Origin: Kushneria aurantia DSM 21353 | Lineage (GTDB): Bacteria; Pseudomonadota; Gammaproteobacteria; Pseudomonadales; Halomonadaceae | Assembly: GCF_000382245.1 (NCBI RefSeq) | Contig: NZ_KB907863.1 | Span: 33,425 to 97,424, forward strand | Direction: 5' to 3' | Length of the DNA: 64,000 nt | Shown here: positions 7,798 to 15,845 of the stretch, in pieces | Layout of the letters: each line of letters starts with the position of its first letter | Position numbering within the stretch: the first letter of the stretch is position 1 | Notes under the pieces: generated by a model | Database searches by the model: none | What the model was told of the DNA's origin: nothing | Seen by the model: only the letters and a program-made list of their open reading frames with translations | Position numbers and translations under genes: made by a program

Positions 7798-8894
7798 CCC
7801 GAGATTACGCCCTGCCGTCGGAGCGACCTGTGCACGGTGGTGACCTGGCCACTGCCAGCGCGCGTTTCGGCATTGCACGTCAGCGCTGGCTGGATCTCTC
7901 CACCGGTATCAATCCCTGGCCGTATCCGATCACGCCCATTACCGCCGCAGACTGCCGCGCCCTGCCGGACGACGGCACCGCGCTTGTCGAGGCGGCACGC
8001 GATTACTATCTGCCGGCTGCTCACGAAAGGCTCGGTATACTGCCTGTACCTGGCAGTCAGTGGGCAATCGAGCGGCTGCCCGGGCTTTTTGAGCGCGGCG
8101 GCGTGGCGCTGCCGCATATCGGCTATCGCGAGCACGCCTGGCGCTGGCAGCAGGCCGGCCATCGGCCCTGGTTCTACAACCCCGATGACCTCCTCGATGG
8201 AGGCTTTAACATCGCACAGGCTGACGATCTGCGCGCCATGGTGGTGGTCAACCCCAACAATCCGGGCGGCCAGCATCACACACCACGGGCGCTGACCGCG
8301 CTGGCGCAGGCTCTCAGGCCGCGCGGGGCGCTGCTGATTGTCGATGAAGCCTTTGCCGATAGTGCGCCCGCTATCAGTCTGCTGCCGACGCTGCCGGACA
8401 ACGTGCTGGTGCTGCGTTCGCTGGGCAAGTTTTTCGGTCTTGCCGGGCTGCGGCTGGGCTTCGCCATCGGTCAAGGCGGGGCGGATACGCCGCTTGAGCG
8501 GCTGACGGGGCAGTCCGGCCCCTGGATGATCAGCGCGCCGGCGCAGCGAGGGGGAGGCGAGGCGCTACGCGATCGCGACTGGCAGGCGACGATGCGTCAG
8601 CGTCTCGACGCGGCCTCGCAACACCAGGGCGACTGGCTGACCGAGCGGCTGGGCCAGGAGGTACAGTACCGGCGCCGCAGCGCGCTCTTCAACGCCTTCG
8701 ATATGCTGCCGCAGCGGGCGCTTGACTGGCATCGGCGGCTGGCCGAGCAGGGGGTGCTGACGCGGCTGTGGCCGGTCGATACGTCGCTGTCGCTGCTGCG
8801 CATCGGGCTGCATGATGGCGCGGACGCCAGCTGGCGCCGGCTGGATGAGGCGTTTCGCTATGCAGCGGATGCCGCCATCGAGGATATTCCATGA
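7794..8894 (+). CDS. cobD: L-threonine-O-3-phosphate decarboxylase (PLP enzyme)
   Basis: This class I aminotransferase-fold enzyme decarboxylates threonine phosphate to (R)-1-amino-2-propanol phosphate, the CbiB substrate. The 366-residue sequence has HGGDL near residue 14, LDLSTGINPWPYP (typical of CobD/CobC), VVNPNNPGGQ, LLIVDEAFAD and the PLP-lysine region RSLGKFFGLAGLRLGF around residue 215. It overlaps cbiB and bluB by 4 bases on each side, so the three are probably translated together. In alpha-proteobacterial nomenclature the same activity is called CobC. Confidence 0.93.
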   Translation: MTRDYALPSERPVHGGDLATASARFGIARQRWLDLSTGINPWPYPITPITAADCRALPDDGTALVEAARDYYLPAAHERLGILPVPGSQWAIERLPGLFERGGVALPHIGYREHAWRWQQAGHRPWFYNPDDLLDGGFNIAQADDLRAMVVVNPNNPGGQHHTPRALTALAQALRPRGALLIVDEAFADSAPAISLLPTLPDNVLVLRSLGKFFGLAGLRLGFAIGQGGADTPLERLTGQSGPWMISAPAQRGGGEALRDRDWQATMRQRLDAASQHQGDWLTERLGQEVQYRRRSALFNAFDMLPQRALDWHRRLAEQGVLTRLWPVDTSLSLLRIGLHDGADASWRRLDEAFRYAADAAIEDIP

Positions 8895-9538
8895 ACCGTC
8901 ACGCCTACACTGACCGCGAACGTGAGGCGATCTATCGCGCCATTCGCGAACGCCGCGACATGCGCCACTTCCTGCCCGATCCGGTCGACGAGGCGGTGCT
9001 GTCACGCCTGCTGGAAGCCGCCCGGCAGGCCCCCAGCGTCGGCTATATGCAGCCCTGGCGCTTCGTCAGGGTGCGCGACGCCACCCTGCGCGAGCAGATT
9101 GCCGCTCTGGTGGACGCGGAGCGTCGGGCCACCGCCGAGGCGCTCGATGAGCGCCGCGATGACTTTCTGCGCCTCAAGGTGGAGGGGATTCGTGACTGTC
9201 CCGAGCTGTGGGTAGTGGCCTTGTGCGGCGAGCGCGAACGCTATGTTTTCGGCCGCCGCACCATGGCAGAGATGGATCTCGCCTCGGCCAGCTGCGCCAT
9301 CCAGAACCTGTGGCTGGCCGCGCGCGCCGAAGGTATCGGCGTCGGCTGGGTGTCGCTGTTCGAGCCGGACGCGCTGGCACGCCTGATTGAGGCGCCACCG
9401 GGCGCCGTCCCCATCGCACTGCTCTGTATCGGCCACGTCGAGGCATTTTACGCCGCGCCCATGCTGGAGCAGGTGGGATGGGACAGCCGTCGCCATCCCG
9501 ATGAGCTGATCAGCATTGACCGCTGGCCGGGGGCATAA
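8891..9538 (+). CDS. bluB: 5,6-dimethylbenzimidazole synthase
   Basis: BluB is a nitroreductase-fold enzyme that breaks down reduced FMN with oxygen to make the lower ligand base 5,6-dimethylbenzimidazole. The 215 residues contain RRDMRHFLPDPV, LEAARQAPSVGYMQPWRF, and LASASCAIQNLWLAARAEGIGVGWVSLF, all typical of BluB rather than general nitroreductases. Its presence means the cell can make cobalamin's own lower ligand aerobically and feed it to CobT. It is the last gene of the seven-gene operon. Confidence 0.95.
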   Translation: MNRHAYTDREREAIYRAIRERRDMRHFLPDPVDEAVLSRLLEAARQAPSVGYMQPWRFVRVRDATLREQIAALVDAERRATAEALDERRDDFLRLKVEGIRDCPELWVVALCGERERYVFGRRTMAEMDLASASCAIQNLWLAARAEGIGVGWVSLFEPDALARLIEAPPGAVPIALLCIGHVEAFYAAPMLEQVGWDSRRHPDELISIDRWPGA

Positions 9539-9657
9539 CTGACACTCCAGGCGATATCGACGGCAACTTTCTACCACTTCTGCTGGTCTACACTCTGTAC
9601 GCCTCGGGTTATTATATTGAAAGGCGTTCTTCCGTGACCATTTCCGAGAGGTCCCTT

Positions 9658-10209
9658 ATGTTGATCGTACGCAAGGGTATCGCCGTACTGGCGATTGCGG
9701 GCACCGCGCTGGCGCTTTCCGGCTGTGCCGGTTCAGCGCCGCGTGAACAGTCGCCGTCCGCCGATACAAACACGAATATCACTGCGAGCAGCAGCGCTCC
9801 CGAACAGCACTACGCGGGCTATCGCAACACCGATGCCGGCTACACCTTCATGTATCCCGAGAACTGGCAGGGCTATATCGTTCAGGACGATACGCTGGAG
9901 TGGCGACACGGGCGCCTTGATGCCGAAAACGTGATGGTGTTCTTCTACAAGGATTTCGAGCGCAACAGCGAGCCGGTACCGCTGCTGGCCCTGGCGGTCT
10001 ACTCGAAAGCGGACTGGGCCGAGCTGCAGAACCGTAGCCTCGACCGTCACGGCGAAGACGTCGGTCATGCGGTCGGCGTGAAGGGAGACCGGGTGCTGGT
10101 GGCCTACATCAACAATCACAATCCTTACGATCCGCGCTCACCGATGGGGCAAGAGTTCGCCAGCCGCGTGCCCACCCCCGAGCAGGTAGCCGGCGCCATC
10201 AGTTGGTAA
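9658..10209 (+). CDS. Putative lipoprotein, function unknown
   Basis: A 183-residue protein with a lipoprotein signal peptide: basic MLIVRK, a hydrophobic run and the lipobox LALSGC at residues 17-22. After a Ser/Thr-rich linker the mature part has YTFMYPENWQGYIVQDD, a pattern like small PsbP/DcrB-type beta-rich lipoproteins, but I cannot assign a family. ATG 9658 has GAGAGG at the right distance; a GTG at 9634 is less likely because it would push the signal peptide inward. A strong terminator follows. Confidence 0.82.
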   Translation: MLIVRKGIAVLAIAGTALALSGCAGSAPREQSPSADTNTNITASSSAPEQHYAGYRNTDAGYTFMYPENWQGYIVQDDTLEWRHGRLDAENVMVFFYKDFERNSEPVPLLALAVYSKADWAELQNRSLDRHGEDVGHAVGVKGDRVLVAYINNHNPYDPRSPMGQEFASRVPTPEQVAGAISW

Positions 10210-10216
10210 CGCCTCT

Positions 10217-10247
10217 GCCGGGCGATTTTGTATCGCCCGGCCTTTTT
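10217..10247 (+). terminator. Rho-independent terminator after the lipoprotein gene
   Basis: A perfect 9-bp stem GCCGGGCGA / TCGCCCGGC with a 7-base loop is followed by a run of T. It ends 6 bases before the next small gene. Confidence 0.9.
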
Positions 10248-10252
10248 CCCCC

Positions 10253-10408
10253 ATGGATCCGATTTCGCTGGTTGTGCTCTCTTTTCTGATGCCGCCGCTG
10301 GCCGTGTATCTGGCGGTGGGCATCACTGATCCTTTCTGGCTCAATCTGCTGCTGACGCTGATGGGATTCGTACCCGGTGTGATTCACGCCCTGATCGTGG
10401 TGACATGA
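10253..10408 (+). CDS. Small two-helix membrane protein, PMP3/YqaE-like
   Basis: A 51-residue frame beginning MDPISLVVLSFLMPPLAVYL with a second hydrophobic segment ending in PGVIHALIVV. The LPPLAV-like first helix and the GxxPGxxHA motif of the second helix are hallmarks of the PMP3/YqaE (UPF0057) proteolipid family. These sit in the inner membrane and are often stress induced. No clear Shine-Dalgarno precedes the ATG because the upstream DNA is the terminator T-run; start and expression are therefore less certain than the family call. Confidence 0.7.
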   Translation: MDPISLVVLSFLMPPLAVYLAVGITDPFWLNLLLTLMGFVPGVIHALIVVT

Positions 10409-10445
10409 CGCCAGCGTTCGCCTTCCGATAACCCGGAGCCCTACA

Positions 10446-11090
10446 ATGCCAAGGCAATTCGAGCGCAACACCCGCGGCCATGATTATGTCGTCGGCGATC
10501 TGCACGGCCATTTCGAGCTTCTGGAGCAAGCGCTTGATGATGTGAACTTCAGGCCCGACAGAGACCGCCTGTTCAGCGTCGGCGATTTGATCGACCGCGG
10601 CCCACAGTCGATGCGCTGCCTGGAACTGGTACATGAGCCCTGGTTTAACGCCGTTTGCGGTAATCACGAGTCGATGGCGCAGCGGGCGCTGCTTGAAGAC
10701 CAGTGGGGGCTGTGGCTGCTGAACGGCGGCGACTGGTCACAGCAATTCGAAACCGACGAGCTGCGCCAACGACTCAGTGACGCCATACAGAAGATGCCAC
10801 TGGCAATGGAGATCGACACGGTTCACGGCCCGGTCGGTATCGTTCATGCCGAACCGCCGGCCGACTGGGCCAATATCGGTGAAGCGCCACATGAGCTGCT
10901 GCTGTGGTCGCGCCAGCGCGTCGAATCCCGCACCGTTACACCGATCGCCAATATCACGGCGGTCGTGGTAGGCCACACCCCGGTCACCGCGCCGCTGATG
11001 CTCGGTAACGTGCGCAACATCGACCTTGGTTCCTTCTTCAGCGGCCGTATCTGCATGGAGCGCCTTGATGACATTGCTGCCATGGTATGA
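10446..11090 (+). CDS. Metallophosphoesterase, PrpA/lambda-phosphatase-like
   Basis: A 214-residue calcineurin-like phosphatase. All metal-binding motifs are visible: YVVGDLHGHFELL (GDxHG), SVGDLIDRGPQS (GDxxDRG), VCGNHE (GNHE), and later GIVHAE and VVVGHTPV. The length and order match the bacterial PrpA/PrpB and bacteriophage lambda Ser/Thr-Tyr phosphatases. The substrate cannot be read from sequence. It lies just upstream of the tRNA-Pro gene and belongs to the host side of the prophage junction. Confidence 0.9.
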   Translation: MPRQFERNTRGHDYVVGDLHGHFELLEQALDDVNFRPDRDRLFSVGDLIDRGPQSMRCLELVHEPWFNAVCGNHESMAQRALLEDQWGLWLLNGGDWSQQFETDELRQRLSDAIQKMPLAMEIDTVHGPVGIVHAEPPADWANIGEAPHELLLWSRQRVESRTVTPIANITAVVVGHTPVTAPLMLGNVRNIDLGSFFSGRICMERLDDIAAMV

Positions 11091-11183
11091 GTACGCCACG
11101 CCGTGAATAGAGCGCTGGGCTTTCCTTTTGCAGAACAGTGCTGTAGGATACGCCTCGTTCTCGCCGATGTAGTGAGGGCGCGT

Positions 11184-11260
11184 CGGGACGTAGCGCAGTT
11201 TGGTAGCGCGCCACAATGGGGTTGTGGAGGTCGCTGGTTCGAATCCAGTCGTCCCGACCA
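11184..11260 (+). tRNA. tRNA-Pro (anticodon GGG)
   Basis: The 77-base gene folds with acceptor CGGGACG/CGTCCCG, D stem GCGC/GCGC, anticodon stem CCACA/TGTGG with loop ATGGGGT (anticodon GGG), T stem GCTGG/CCAGT with TTCGAAT loop, discriminator A and encoded CCA. Anticodon and sequence match bacterial tRNA-Pro. Its 3' 46 bases are repeated at the far end of the prophage, so phage integration restored an intact gene. Confidence 0.95.
11215..11260 (+). repeat. attL core (tRNA-Pro 3' half)
   Basis: Forty-six bases from the anticodon loop to the CCA end are identical to 59321-59366. Identity stops on both sides (C versus T before, AAAG versus CAGG after), which defines the core. The integrase gene lies 86 bases inside. 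Confidence 0.95.
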
Positions 11261-11276
11261 AAAGATATTTTAAATC

Positions 11277-11312
11277 AGCCGCTTATGGTTAAACACCATG
11301 GCGGCTTTTTTG
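11277..11312 (+). terminator. Terminator after tRNA-Pro, phage-side
   Basis: AGCCGC-TTATGG pairs with CCATG-GCGGCT and is followed by seven T. It lies just inside attL, so the phage brings its own terminator for the tRNA transcript; the host terminator was displaced to 59376. Confidence 0.8.
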
Positions 11313-11346
11313 TGGAGATAAAATAGAGATAAAAAAGAGAGAAAAT

Positions 11347-12480
11347 TCACTCTCCCAGCAGTGCGTTCAAATCAAGCGTTGCCCCCTTTGCTTCATGCCA
11401 CCGAGTGCCGTGGCCATCCAAATAGTGCCTCGTCATCTCTACGTCTGCATGCCCCATCAGCACCTGAATATCCGCCTCCGGCACGCCGGCATCCTCGAGC
11501 AGATGGGAGCCCAGCGACCGCACTTCGTGAAAAGTGGGTCGCTCCTCTGGCTTGAGCCGCTTTATCTCCGGCAACTGATCCCGCAGCCTTGCAAACTCCC
11601 GCGAGATCATGTTGCCCGATACCATGGCCCAGTGATCCCGTGATCGACGTATCTGAGCTGTCACGCGATATGGAACACGATGCACGACATAGGGGGATAG
11701 GGGAGACACCTCTCTGCTACGGGCAATAACGTCTTCGATAGCAGGCGTCATTTGGATGGCGACATTGGCTGTCGCAGATCGACCGGCCGTTTTCTGGCGA
11801 ACGTACCTGAGCCTGCCATCTACGATGTGGTCATAACGCATAGCCGTGACCTCGGCACGACCCATGCAGCAGATCAGCGCCAGTTCCAGCGCTATGCGAA
11901 ACCAGGGTTCTGCCAATTCATGAATAGCGCGGTATTGGCCGCGCGTCAGGCGCTGCCTATTCTTCTTGTAGCTGACATCTGATTTTGCTGTCGGGGTAAC
12001 CGGATTGGCGTCGACCCATCCTTTGGTGCGTGCAAACTCGAAAATCTGCGACAAAACGGAGCGGTGCTGCACATAGGCGTTTGCCAAAAAACTTTCGTCC
12101 AGGTAGGACGCGCACCAGCGAGTATCAATTTGCGAAAGCTCGGTATCGCCTCGATCTTTTATAAGCCGGTTGATGACGTAGTGTTTGTTGAGACGACTGC
12201 TCTCTTTCAGCTTCGGATTCTGCTCGACGCGCTCCTTGAAAAAGGATTCGGCGGCAGCCGACAGGGTGATGCCGGCACGCCCTTCGACCCTGGCGACCAG
12301 ATCGTCACCCTTCATCAACCGAGCATTAAGAATCCGCGCCGCGGCTTGCGCTTTCACTTTGTCGCTTCCCATGCCGTGGCGCTTACCGGTCACCGGATTG
12401 CGATAGGAAAAGCTGACGCCATTGAAATACAGGTTAGGCTCCAGCCCTTTATGTCGCTTTGAACGCGGCCGTGATGCCAT
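11347..12480 (-). CDS. int: Tyrosine recombinase (prophage integrase)
   Basis: A 377-residue integrase that recombines the phage attachment site with the tRNA-Pro site. An N-terminal arm-binding region (NLYFNGVSFSYRNPVTGKRHGMG, spread over about residues 16-38) is followed by a core-binding domain. The catalytic residues are R208 (MGRAEV), H318 and R321 (HEVR), H344 (MGHADVEM) and the nucleophile Y353 (RHYLDGH). AGGAG sits six bases before ATG 12480 and within the end of xis. The gene reads toward attL, the usual arrangement. Confidence 0.95.
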   Translation of the reverse strand: MASRPRSKRHKGLEPNLYFNGVSFSYRNPVTGKRHGMGSDKVKAQAAARILNARLMKGDDLVARVEGRAGITLSAAAESFFKERVEQNPKLKESSRLNKHYVINRLIKDRGDTELSQIDTRWCASYLDESFLANAYVQHRSVLSQIFEFARTKGWVDANPVTPTAKSDVSYKKNRQRLTRGQYRAIHELAEPWFRIALELALICCMGRAEVTAMRYDHIVDGRLRYVRQKTAGRSATANVAIQMTPAIEDVIARSREVSPLSPYVVHRVPYRVTAQIRRSRDHWAMVSGNMISREFARLRDQLPEIKRLKPEERPTFHEVRSLGSHLLEDAGVPEADIQVLMGHADVEMTRHYLDGHGTRWHEAKGATLDLNALLGE

Positions 12481-12481
12481 G

Positions 12482-12694
12482 TCATGCTCCTTTCTTCATG
12501 CTGGCCAGCACCTGGTCGGCAAGATCGTTTCCTGTCTGATTCTGTTCTGCGTCGATGTCGACGTACCAGCTGGCGCCGATTTTCTTTGCCGGCAGATCGC
12601 CGTTGCGACATAGCTTGCGCAGCAGACTGTCAGATGGCCCCTGACCTTCAAAACGTCGAGCCTTCCACTCGTCCAGCCGAATCAATTTACCCAT
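12482..12694 (-). CDS. xis: Excisionase-like DNA-binding protein
   Basis: A 70-residue protein directly upstream of int on the same strand. The N-terminal half (IRLDEWKARRF, LRKLCRNGDLPAKKIGASWYVD) is a short winged-helix/MerR-like fold of the kind found in phage excisionases, where the GDLPAKKIGxxWYVD stretch is diagnostic. It would bend DNA at the attachment sites and bias recombination to excision. AAAAGGAGAAGACC precedes ATG 12694. Confidence 0.82.
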   Translation of the reverse strand: MGKLIRLDEWKARRFEGQGPSDSLLRKLCRNGDLPAKKIGASWYVDIDAEQNQTGNDLADQVLASMKKGA

Positions 12695-12739
12695 GGTCTT
12701 CTCCTTTTGGTCGGCCTGACAGGGCCGGTCGCCAAGCGT

Positions 12740-12760
12740 AAAAAAGCCGCTTGGAGCGGC
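12740..12760 (-). terminator. Leftward terminator between early genes and xis-int
   Basis: On the minus strand GCCGCT-CCA-AGCGGC is followed by six T. It ends the leftward early transcript before xis and int, so integration genes need readthrough or their own promoter. Confidence 0.85.
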
Positions 12761-12763
12761 GTG

Positions 12764-12859
12764 TTAATTTTTTCGAGCCTTTGGTAGAGGCGCATTATCG
12801 GGATATATCGCGCCAACCGAACCGTCTTGGCGAGCGGCTGCTTTAATACCATCATTCAT
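12764..12859 (-). CDS. 31-residue phage protein, unknown
   Basis: The frame starts at ATG 12859 with AGGAG six bases upstream and overlaps the preceding gene's stop (ATGAATGA). The product MNDGIKAAARQDGSVGAIYP... is 31 residues, hydrophilic, with no recognised motif. The strong ribosome-binding site and overlap support translation. A terminator follows directly. Confidence 0.6.
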   Translation of the reverse strand: MNDGIKAAARQDGSVGAIYPDNAPLPKARKN

Positions 12860-13091
12860 CAACGCTCCTGAGTACTGTCAGCAGTTTCAGTCCATCATCG
12901 ACGGGCAGGGTGCCTGCCGCGCAGGCCTTTGCCCGCTCAATCGCGCGGCGCAGGCGGTGGATGTCACTTTCAGCGCGTTCCAGCTGATCGCCCAGCGCTG
13001 CCTTCTCGTCTTCCAGTTCGTCGTTGCGCTGCATCACCGCATCGCAGATAGCGCACTCGGCGGTGCATTGCGCAGCCTGTGTTATTGCCAT
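12852..13091 (-). CDS. Small coiled-coil phage protein, unknown
   Basis: A 79-residue protein starting MAITQAAQCTAECAICDAV with two Cys pairs (CTAEC, CAIC; four cysteines within about 12 residues), followed by a heptad-rich helix DELEDEKAALGDQLERAESDIHRLRRAIERA. This suggests a small metal-binding or disulfide head with a coiled coil, like lambda-type DUF-bearing early proteins. ATG 13091 has AGGAGTGTTC upstream; the GTG six bases earlier is too close to it. Function unknown. Confidence 0.72.
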   Translation of the reverse strand: MAITQAAQCTAECAICDAVMQRNDELEDEKAALGDQLERAESDIHRLRRAIERAKACAAGTLPVDDGLKLLTVLRSVDE

Positions 13092-13139
13092 GAACACTCC
13101 TGTCAGGCAGCTTCAGGGGTAGGCCCGTGAATAGGTAGA

Positions 13140-13982
13140 TCAGGCGCTGGCGAAGATATCGCGCTGGCGCTGTTGTTCGGCGGTACGGGGAGAAACCCAG
13201 AGACATTCGGTGCGGCTGACACTACCCATTCGGCTGGATCCCGAAGTTGGTAGCGAAAACTGTGTCCAGCCGCTCAGGCGATTGTTGTAGAGCACCGAGT
13301 CATAGCCGCTCATCACGACCATGCCGCCAAGTCGACGCACCGCCTCAAGCAATTCTTCGTGATCTTCAACAGTCATCTCGTGCCGGTAGTAGCGCGAGCT
13401 GCCTTGAGAGCGCGTTTCAGGCAGGTAGGGCGGATCGATATAGTGCAGCGTTTCTTTGCTGTCGTGCTGCAGCATCACATCGATCGCGGGTCGATTTTCA
13501 ATCACCACGCGGCGAAAGCGCTCAGCAAATTCCGGTATCGCGTCAGCAACGCGAGCCCAGGCGTGTGCCACGCCCAGATAGACGCCATCCGGGCGCGTAA
13601 ACGTTCGCATTCCTGAATTGCCACGAGTGGCCCCGGCAGAGCCGAAGCTGGCCCAGGCGCGGAGCAGGGTGCGCCTTGCTTGCTCGACAGGGGCTTCAGT
13701 TTGTTCCTGCGACAGATTGAGCTCTGAGCGGGCGAAGGGCGTGAAACGGCAAAGTTCTACCAGGCGCTCAGCCAGGGCGCGATCGCGCAGCACACGAAAT
13801 ACGTTGACGATCTCTCCATCGAGATCGTTGTAAACCTCTGCTGACGAAGGTGGCTTCTGCAACAGAACACCTGCAGCGCCGCCATAAGGCTCGACATATA
13901 CCCGGTGCTTTGGAAAGTGCTGAATAACCCACTTTGCAATTCGCCACTTACCGCCGTGGTAGCGCATGATGGGGTGATTCAC
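13140..13982 (-). CDS. DNA adenine N6-methyltransferase, Dam/D12 class
   Basis: A 280-residue D12-class methylase. Motif I is MRYHGGKWRIAKWVIQHFP; VYVEPYGGAAGVLLQK is the SAM-binding FxGxG-type motif; YNDLDGEIVNVFRVLRD follows, and the catalytic DPPY motif is HYIDPPYLPETRS at about residue 172. Such phage enzymes methylate adenine to protect DNA from host restriction or tune expression. The GTG at 13982 overlaps the upstream stop; an in-frame ATG at 13967 starts exactly at the conserved MRYHGGK. Confidence 0.9.
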   Translation of the reverse strand: MNHPIMRYHGGKWRIAKWVIQHFPKHRVYVEPYGGAAGVLLQKPPSSAEVYNDLDGEIVNVFRVLRDRALAERLVELCRFTPFARSELNLSQEQTEAPVEQARRTLLRAWASFGSAGATRGNSGMRTFTRPDGVYLGVAHAWARVADAIPEFAERFRRVVIENRPAIDVMLQHDSKETLHYIDPPYLPETRSQGSSRYYRHEMTVEDHEELLEAVRRLGGMVVMSGYDSVLYNNRLSGWTQFSLPTSGSSRMGSVSRTECLWVSPRTAEQQRQRDIFASA

Positions 13983-14509
13983 GCGGCCTCCCGTTGCTCG
14001 CCGTTGGCTGCGAAAACCGCTCGAGCAAAACCCGGCGGGGTGGCACTGCGGATGTTGCCGCGTTCGTCACCCGGTGCGCATTTATGGATTCGATCGTCCG
14101 GTATCTCATCGCCGACGAATGGATATTCAGGGGGCATGACGAATCCATTACCCGACCACAGGCAGGTTTTTTTGACGTAGTTATCGCCCGGATGCCACCC
14201 GATGTGCGGCCGCTCGTTGCCGGCTGCGGCCTGGATGTCGGCAGGCGTGGCCTCTCTCCAATCTGCCGGTGGCTCGGCGCCGTGAAAGGCGGTGTACTGG
14301 TCCCGGTCGAACAGGTCGAGCACCGTTCCCGGGGTGCCGGTCAGTTTGCCGAAGTCGGCGATAGCCGCCGGGTCGGAGTCGATACCGCCAATGCAGCGGA
14401 ATCGGGCTTCCATGGTACCGACTCGGGCATGCCCGCGGTTGAAGCCAGCGGCACCGCCGCCGAGGCCGCAAAAAAGGTGGAAGTGACGGATATCGCGGGA
14501 TTCAATCAT
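13979..14509 (-). CDS. Internally deleted cytosine-C5 methyltransferase remnant
   Basis: The 176 residues begin with a clear C5-methylase motif I, HFHLFCGLGGGAAGFNRG, then FRCIGGIDSDPAAI, as in phage Dcm-like enzymes of 400 or more residues. After ERPHI (about residue 102) the sequence jumps to GDNYVKKTCLWSGNGFVMPP and ends NIRSATPPGFARAVFAAN, a C-terminal pattern I associate with phage methylases. The catalytic PCxGFS loop and ENV motif are absent. An in-frame internal deletion or a head-to-tail fusion explains this. The product can probably bind SAM at best. GGAG precedes ATG 14509. Confidence 0.7.
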   Translation of the reverse strand: MIESRDIRHFHLFCGLGGGAAGFNRGHARVGTMEARFRCIGGIDSDPAAIADFGKLTGTPGTVLDLFDRDQYTAFHGAEPPADWREATPADIQAAAGNERPHIGWHPGDNYVKKTCLWSGNGFVMPPEYPFVGDEIPDDRIHKCAPGDERGNIRSATPPGFARAVFAANGEQREAA

Positions 14510-14583
14510 GGTAGCTCCAAAAAGCGGCTGTGCATGCGTGGCCGGTGAGGGTAAGTTGAAGGTTCATTTGCTGAGAGTTATGA

Positions 14584-14829
14584 GTGACAGAGATGAACAA
14601 CGAGACTTACACCAATGAGTACGAAGGTCGCGAATACACCGTTTTCGTACAGGAAATCAGGCATCCCAGCGGGGAAGCGTCGGCTTGGAAAGTCAGCTGC
14701 CGTGTCCAGAACAGGAATGGAGAATGGCTGCCGGAACGTGAAGAGAGGGAAAAAGGCGCTTCAAGCAAACAGGAAGCCATTCGAATCGGGGAAACGCTTG
14801 CCAAAGTGCTGATTGACTCCCAGCGCTAA
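14584..14829 (+). CDS. Small hydrophilic phage protein on the opposite strand, unknown
   Basis: An 81-residue frame reading against the surrounding leftward genes. The sequence (NEYEGREYTVFVQEIRHP, AWKVSCRVQNRNGEWLPERE, SSKQEAIRIGETLAKVLIDS) looks like a compact alpha/beta domain. GTG 14584 has GAGAG six bases upstream; ATG 14593 lacks spacing. I do not recognise the family. Its lone orientation suggests an independently transcribed accessory gene. Confidence 0.6.
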   Translation: MTEMNNETYTNEYEGREYTVFVQEIRHPSGEASAWKVSCRVQNRNGEWLPEREEREKGASSKQEAIRIGETLAKVLIDSQR

Positions 14830-15088
14830 GCTGAAATGTGTAGCTGACGCCCGACCGAGGCCGGACGCTGGCGGCCGCGTTAAGTTGCTGGCGCAGGCTG
14901 TGCCGTCATCGTCGTTGTCGATATAGTTGGAATGGCCTTGCGAACGCCCACGCTGCTGCAAAGAGTGGGGCGAGACAGGCCGCCCCGGTAACTGCCCATA
15001 TCACCCAGCCAGCAATTGGTTCTCGGTGTCCATGGGTCACTCCAGATCGGGCGGCGCGGGTGGGCTTCTCGTCTCGCTGCGGCTCGCC

Positions 15089-15520
15089 TCATGCCGAATG
15101 CTCCAGCGGTGGCGTCTTGTCCATATGCCGGAACATCTCTGCCAGGCGCTCCTCGCTGGCTTCCTGGAAGCGATGGAAGGCCGCCGTCTTGCAGCCCTCC
15201 ATGAGCGTCGGCAGCATCTTGTTGAACAGGGCGTCGTCGAGCTGGAACCACTCGCCCTGGTCGGTGAGGACCGGGATGCGCACCAGGCGCATCCCGGAGC
15301 GCTTCTCGGTGACGTTGATCTCGTGCCCCTGGGGCGCCTTCTCAAGCCAGGCGAAGGCCTGGATGGTGCGTCCCGCCATCTCGCCCTCGACCACCTCGGC
15401 CGATAGCTCGCCAAAGGCCTTCACCTCGGCGGAGTCCTCGGTGTCGCCATCCAACACTTTGATCAGGCGGATGTTGTTCTCGTCGTCGCCGATGATTCGG
15501 CTTGTCTTGTTCAGCTTCAT
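15089..15520 (-). CDS. Phage early protein, unknown (recombination block)
   Basis: A 143-residue protein starting MKLNKTSRIIGDDENNIRLIKV at ATG 15520 with GGGAGG seven bases upstream. It is acidic and has no cysteine-rich or HTH motif. It lies downstream of recT and the exonuclease on the same strand, so a role in DNA recombination or host takeover is likely by position only. The family is not recognised. Confidence 0.7.
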   Translation of the reverse strand: MKLNKTSRIIGDDENNIRLIKVLDGDTEDSAEVKAFGELSAEVVEGEMAGRTIQAFAWLEKAPQGHEINVTEKRSGMRLVRIPVLTDQGEWFQLDDALFNKMLPTLMEGCKTAAFHRFQEASEERLAEMFRHMDKTPPLEHSA

Positions 15521-15845
15521 TGTCGTGCCCTCCCGGCTCTTGCCAGCACCTCCGGGTGCTGCTGGGAAATGAGCGGGCCCCTTAGGGCCCGGCGGTGGGT
15601 TAGGGGCTGAAGGTGCCCAGCAGGCACTCGCAGCTTTCCAGCTCGCCCTTGATCTTCTTGGCAAACGTTAAGGGTGGTGAGCGCCCCTTGACGCGGTGGC
15701 ATACGGCGCACGCCTCCCCCTGCCGCAAAGCGCGGTCAACTCGTCCGGCTGCGAGTCATGCCGGGTAGAGCAAGGAGCTCGGGGAATCGTGCGCTGCGCC
15801 GGTTATGGCCCACCGGGCAGCTGGGGCTGATGCGTCAGGAGAGGG
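15521..15845. other. Intergenic stretch, no confident gene
   Basis: About 325 bases between recT and the 143-residue early gene. The minus strand has a short open frame ending at 15598 whose product contains CAVCHRVKG and ends in CECLLGTFSP, a four-cysteine pattern. It has no ATG and a stop just upstream, so it may be a decayed zinc-finger gene. GGGCCC-rich hairpins occur near 15575-15592. Confidence 0.4.

Noticed and set aside
14860..15035. Minus-strand fragment resembling an excalibur calcium-binding motif (NYIDNDDDGTACAS)
   Set aside because: The frame is interrupted by a stop after MDTENQLLAG and continues without a natural end; the match may be chance or a decayed gene.
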